In this document: one piece after another, positions 43,598 to 46,828 of the stretch | How positions within the stretch are numbered: position 1 is the first letter of the stretch | How the letters are laid out: the number at the start of each line of letters is the position of its first letter | NCBI GenBank assembly: GCA_015486055.1 | Contig: WFSJ01000024.1 | Location: 1-46,828 of the forward strand | From: Acidobacteriota bacterium | Lineage (GTDB): Bacteria > Acidobacteriota > Aminicenantia > S016-38 | Direction of reading: 5' to 3' | Length of the DNA: 46,828 bases | Translations under genes and position numbers: made by a program | Notes under the pieces: generated by a model | Databases searched by the model: none | The model's input: only the letters and a program-made list of their open reading frames with translations | Told to the model about the DNA's origin: nothing

Positions 43598-43922
43598 TTA
43601 TTTTTTTGTCTCTGCAGTATGGGTTTTCAGAAATTTCGCTATGGTCCCTATCTCCACACTTATGTCAAGAAATTCATAAAGGTTTATTGTAAAGTTATTA
43701 ATACTTATCTCATTAAACTTGTATTTTGCATTTTTACTCTCCCTCTTTCTTATTACAACCCCTCTCTATAAAAGTTTGAGATGGTGAGAAGCAGGGGAAG
43801 ATGTAATCTCAACTTTCTCTGCTATCCTTGAGATTGGCATGAATTCCTTGGATGCTTATCGCCGATCTTCCTGAGTCTCCGACGCTTCTGAAAATCCTAA
43901 CAGGCGCAACCATGCTTTTCAT
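43598..43922 (-). pseudogene. Broken ArsR-family winged-helix regulator
   Basis: Read leftward, the segment from ATG 43922 encodes 'MVAPVRIFRSVGDSGRSAI', the start of an ArsR regulator. The frame then shifts, and from 43840 the new frame gives 'MPISRIAEKVEITSSPASHH' then 'LKLL', the HTH recognition helix. A TAG at 43766-43768 interrupts it, after which 'RGVVIRKRESKNAKYKF' (the wing) and 'INLYEFLDISVEIGTIAKFL' run to TAA 43598. One frameshift and one in-frame stop therefore separate three recognisable pieces of a ~105-residue protein. It lies upstream of the amidotransferase-like gene on the same strand. Function lost unless decoding is unusual. Confidence 0.75.
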
Positions 43923-44252
43923 TCTTATATTAAGAATTTTATAAAGAAGAGGAGACTTGGAGAAAGAATCTCTGAGTTTTGCTGAGAGTTTCCTGGTTAT
44001 CAAAAGAGGAAGGGAAAAGGAAAGGAAGAAAGAATCGAGAGGGGTTGCTTATCTAAGTCCGACGCTTGAGTTAAAAGATAATTCAGGCAAGAGGACTGGT
44101 TTTTATTAGCCTAAATATCTCTTTTGAGGTTTTCTTGATGGGAATATTGCATTTTCTGAAGATTGTTCTATCAAATAGGTTTTCTTTAATGAAGGAAAGC
44201 AAGAACTGTACCTGAAACACAATCTTAAAATTTTCGCTATTGAACCTTTCAA
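43923..44252. other. Stretch without an intact gene; possible further coding remnant
   Basis: No complete gene is seen. On the minus strand a frame open from just past the SDH stop to TGA 44083-44085 reads protein-like ('FKIVFQVQFLLSFIKENLF', 'IPIKKTSKEIFRLIKTSPL') but has no ATG; the first possible start is GTG 44220. A short string GTCCGACGCTT-like occurs near 43877 and 44057 but is not an array. Together with the adjacent ArsR remnant this looks like a decaying region, with no recognised family for the second piece. Confidence 0.4.
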
Positions 44253-45569
44253 TTATGATCGGAGAATTTTTACTTCTTCTTTGAATTTTATTCCCATGGA
44301 TTCGAGCTCTTCAAGAACGGGTTCATAAATTTCCTTGATAACTGGAATAAGAACTCCTCTTGAGCCAATTTTTCCCTCTAATATCATTTTTACACCGATT
44401 GCTGCGGGGAGTGATACTGTTTGGGCAATAGAAGTTTCCTGTCCATAGAGGCCGAAGTCCAAAAGAAGAGAAGCATGTTTTTCCTTGTTCCCGTTGGGAT
44501 ATTCTGCCTCTATTTTGTGAAGAAGTATGTCCATATCTCTTTCACCTCTTCTGTATCGCATTTTCTTCCAGAGAAGGTCAATAAGCAGATCTATTGGAGA
44601 AATTCTTTCTGCTTCTATTTCATCCTCTGAGAGAAGCCCTACCCATCTGAGTTTATCTATCTCCTTTTCTCCTGCTTTGTATTTTCCAGTGAGTTTTTTT
44701 TCTATTTCTCCTTTCTTACATCCGAGGACCTCTGCTGTAAATTCTCTGTAGCTTTTCTTCCCTTCCCTTACGCTTTCACTCAAGTATCCTATTCTTGAGA
44801 TGATTGCCCAGAGTTTTGACCATCCCGGATAACGGAGAGTTCCCCTGAACATTGTTTTTGTGGTCTCTATTCCGTAAAGCTTCATATATGGTAGAGAATC
44901 TCTGTTTGGGTAGTATTCAAGTTGTCCAACCCTTTCTATTTTTATTGGGTGATGATTGAGGAAAAGTTCTTCTCCTGGAATCTCAATTGTCTCTCCGCCC
45001 TCAAGATATTTTGCAGAATTCCTGCCTGCGAGTGCAACTCCTTTTGGTGACCATCCAAATTTGTACTTTAATGGGTTGTCTGCGGCTTCTGGAGCAGGAA
45101 GAGCTCCGCAATACGAACGAAATGCGGTTATTTTGCCCCCTTTTCCCTTTACACCATTAATGATCTTCATTGCGGACATGTGGTCTATTCCAGGGTCGAG
45201 CCCCATTTCGTTCAGGAAAATGAGGTCCTTGCTTTTTGCTTCTTTGTCAAGTGCTGCCATTTGGGGTTTTACATAGGAAGTGGTGACAAGATGTTTTTGA
45301 TGCTTCAGGCAGGTCTTTGCAACTTCAAGGTGATAGGTATAGGGAAGAAGGCTTACAACCACATCTGCCCACTGAACAAGCATTTCCAAGCCACCTTTAT
45401 TTTCAACTGTCCAAGGGAAGGCTCTTCCCTTTGGATTTCCTTTAATTAATGCTTCTGCCCTTGAGATTGTCCTCGAGGCAACCGTTACCTCTATTCCCTC
45501 ATGTTCAAGGAGATAACGGACCATTGGCTTTGATACAAGCCCTGCTCCAAGAATGACTACTTTTTTCAT
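44253..45569 (-). CDS. Saccharopine dehydrogenase (glutamate-forming half of a split AASS pathway)
   Basis: 438 aa. The N-terminal Rossmann motif 'KVVILGAGLVSKPMVRYLL' and 'VTVASRTISRAEALI' bind NAD(P); 'DVVVSLLPYTYHLEVAKTCL', 'LNEMGLDPGIDHMSAMKII', 'TAFRSYCGALPAPEAADNPL' and 'YKFGWSPKGVALAGRNSAKY' are hallmarks of eukaryote-like saccharopine dehydrogenase (LYS9/AASS C-terminal half). It converts saccharopine to aminoadipate semialdehyde plus glutamate, or the reverse. It starts 4 bp inside the LKR gene (ATGA), so both halves are made together. Lysine degradation is the likelier direction, since dapF indicates a DAP route for synthesis. Confidence 0.93.
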   Translation of the reverse strand: MKKVVILGAGLVSKPMVRYLLEHEGIEVTVASRTISRAEALIKGNPKGRAFPWTVENKGGLEMLVQWADVVVSLLPYTYHLEVAKTCLKHQKHLVTTSYVKPQMAALDKEAKSKDLIFLNEMGLDPGIDHMSAMKIINGVKGKGGKITAFRSYCGALPAPEAADNPLKYKFGWSPKGVALAGRNSAKYLEGGETIEIPGEELFLNHHPIKIERVGQLEYYPNRDSLPYMKLYGIETTKTMFRGTLRYPGWSKLWAIISRIGYLSESVREGKKSYREFTAEVLGCKKGEIEKKLTGKYKAGEKEIDKLRWVGLLSEDEIEAERISPIDLLIDLLWKKMRYRRGERDMDILLHKIEAEYPNGNKEKHASLLLDFGLYGQETSIAQTVSLPAAIGVKMILEGKIGSRGVLIPVIKEIYEPVLEELESMGIKFKEEVKILRS

Positions 45570-46828
45570 GATTCCACTCCTTTTATGAATTTTTTAAGAT
45601 ATTTATAATCGGGCGTAAGCTGACCCTTGTGGACAATTACTGCCCTTTTTATCTCAGAGGGAAGATCAAGATTTTCAAATGGTGCAAGAAAATCAGCCTT
45701 TGCTATCTCGGGAATGAATCCCTTAAGGACATTGCTAAAATATATTGAAGACTCTCTTGGAATTTGAGATGGAAGTATGTCAACTGCAAGAATAAGGGGG
45801 CCTTTGCCTGTAAGCTTATGGATTGGAGTTCCTGATTCAACATCATATAGGAAAACCGGATCTGCTGGTTCTGTGCTTTTTACTGTTGCTTCTACTGCAC
45901 CTTCAATATCACAGCTTATATCCCCGATTACCTTAAGCTTAGCTTCCCCGTAATAGAGCTCCTTCAAGTCTTCTTTTGTTATGAGTCTCGGATATTTCTC
46001 CTCCCAGTAAATTGCATTTATGAAGACTGTAAGATATGGAAGATATTTCTTGAAAACCCCGCGGTATTTCCGAGGGTTCCTGTAATAATCCTGGAGGTCA
46101 AATTTCCCTTCCTTTGGTTCTACCATATGCCATTCTTTAAATACTACTTTATAAATAATTTTTGCGTCAGGATTTATATTTGAGATTCCCTCTGGCTGAA
46201 CCTCTTTTACAGGAAGAAGATCTATTATTTCTTGGGCTCCCTTTGATACATTACCGTAGCCTCCAAATCCAATCACAAAGGGAAGAGATGAGCAATTTAA
46301 GCCTCTTTCCTTTATTTCATTCCCAACAGCCTTTATTTCTTCTTTCGCTTCCTTTAAGGAGTAATATTCATGGGATGGTTTGAGTCTTGAGAAAGGAGTA
46401 TCTATTCCCTCTTCCTTCATTCTTTGCCCAATAGCCCACAGAGTATCGATTGCTCCAGCATAGCCTGCGAAAGTTCCGAAGAAAATTAGCCTTCTTCCTT
46501 TTTCATTCGTTATTTTTTCATAGTCTATCAGTGTTGTTTTAAGGTCAAGAAGCTTTCTCAACATCTCCATATTGTAGGGCTGGCCCTTTATCGTGTGGGA
46601 AAAAAACATGTAAACCTTCTCTGGAATAAGCTTTGCGGGAGGGATTTCTTTTATGCCCAATATGATATCCGCTCCTGAAAGATCCGTATTTAACTCTGCT
46701 CCTGCTTCTTCAAACTCCCTATCATGGAAAATCCTTATAGGGGATGGCTGAACCACAAATTTTAGCCCTTTACCAATAAGTTCTTTTACGTCCTGTGGGA
46801 TGAGCGGGGTCCTTCTTTCCCAAATACT
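45566..46828 (-). CDS. Lysine-ketoglutarate reductase (LKR), 5' end beyond window
   Basis: About 420 residues visible; the frame stays open past the right edge, where the first readable residues 'IWERRTPLIPQDVKELI' match the LKR/AASS N-terminus, so only a few residues are missing. 'VVQPSPIRIFHDREFEEAGA', 'DIILGIKEIP', 'MFFSHTIKGQPYNM', 'FGTFAGYAGAIDTLWAIGQR' and 'FVIGFGGYGNVSKGAQEI' are characteristic. It condenses lysine with 2-oxoglutarate to saccharopine using NADPH. In animals and plants LKR and SDH are fused; here they are separate genes overlapping by 4 bp. ATG 46756 is internal to the family's N-terminus and is not the start. Confidence 0.93.
   Translation of the reverse strand, partial: SIWERRTPLIPQDVKELIGKGLKFVVQPSPIRIFHDREFEEAGAELNTDLSGADIILGIKEIPPAKLIPEKVYMFFSHTIKGQPYNMEMLRKLLDLKTTLIDYEKITNEKGRRLIFFGTFAGYAGAIDTLWAIGQRMKEEGIDTPFSRLKPSHEYYSLKEAKEEIKAVGNEIKERGLNCSSLPFVIGFGGYGNVSKGAQEIIDLLPVKEVQPEGISNINPDAKIIYKVVFKEWHMVEPKEGKFDLQDYYRNPRKYRGVFKKYLPYLTVFINAIYWEEKYPRLITKEDLKELYYGEAKLKVIGDISCDIEGAVEATVKSTEPADPVFLYDVESGTPIHKLTGKGPLILAVDILPSQIPRESSIYFSNVLKGFIPEIAKADFLAPFENLDLPSEIKRAVIVHKGQLTPDYKYLKKFIKGVES

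Noticed and set aside
43164-43679. 171-codon open frame antisense to the amidotransferase-like gene and ArsR remnant
   Set aside because: No recognisable features, and both opposite-strand features are better supported.
43870-44065. Two similar GTCCGACGCTT-like strings as a CRISPR or direct repeat
   Set aside because: Only two imperfect copies of about a dozen bases at an irregular distance, with no repeat-spacer periodicity and no cas genes.

Overview
The window reads as a gene-dense piece of a bacterial chromosome, probably from an uncultured diderm lineage. Diderm signs are an ExbD/TolR protein, a small outer-membrane-barrel-like protein, an HtrA protease and peptidoglycan genes. Arginine is written mostly AGA/AGG and isoleucine often ATA, and the proteins are rich in Lys and Glu; with RtcB, prokaryotic Thi4 and an inositol-1-phosphate synthase this suggests a thermophile (inference). 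No phylum is assigned. There are no insertion sequences, phage genes or CRISPR arrays. Almost every base is coding, and within operons stops and starts overlap (ATGA, TAATG).

Layout. 1-3408 (-): NamZ-like muramidase (cut by the window edge), GAF-PP2C phosphatase, MscS channel. 3465-4409 (+): tRNA-Phe and a YitT protein. 4390-5202 (-): thioredoxin-like protein and ExbD. 5370-5897 (+): barrel protein. 5937-7565 (-): ATP-type PEP carboxykinase. 7650-9009: TPR/J-like protein and a convergent cNMP-FHA protein. 9064-11770 (+): Fe-alcohol dehydrogenase, flavin reductase-like protein, antiporter-like membrane protein. 11760-12105: tmRNA. 12138-17347 (+): cell-envelope operon amiC-gerMN-murI-htrA-dapF-pgsA. 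17411-20712 (+): inositol-phosphate synthase, zinc-ribbon/FHA protein, membrane AlkP-like protein. 20799-26584 (+): DUF72, CCA-adding enzyme, an M16 peptidase pair, saccharopine-dehydrogenase-like protein. 26629-30659 (-): thi4-accA-lonB. 30759-34051 (+): gap-pgk-tpiA-secG and tRNA-Leu. 34054-35175 (-): MFS transporter. 35228-36652 (+): PepD. 36649-38085 (-): RtcB. 38138-42668 (+): hisS, tRNA-Ser, wHTH/NTase-like protein and a second, degenerate M16 pair. 42671-43444 (-): degenerate class-II amidotransferase. 43598-43922 (-): broken ArsR regulator. 44253-46828 (-): split saccharopine-pathway operon (SDH, LKR).

The strongest recurring signal that ordinary annotation misses is in the promoters. 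At eight or more loci a TATAAT/TAAAAT hexamer lies 6-8 nt before the start codon with no Shine-Dalgarno, which predicts leaderless mRNAs. It also corrects several starts (rtcB, the amidotransferase, possibly mscS). Other genes carry a clear GGAGG, so leadered and leaderless initiation appear to coexist. Four divergent intergenic regions are so short that the opposing promoters overlap. A second theme is a set of proteins keeping a fold but lacking expected active-site residues: AlkP-like, class-II amidotransferase, M16 pair, NTase-like, thioredoxin-like, and DapF with Ser at its second catalytic Cys. No single multi-gene system of obviously new type was found.
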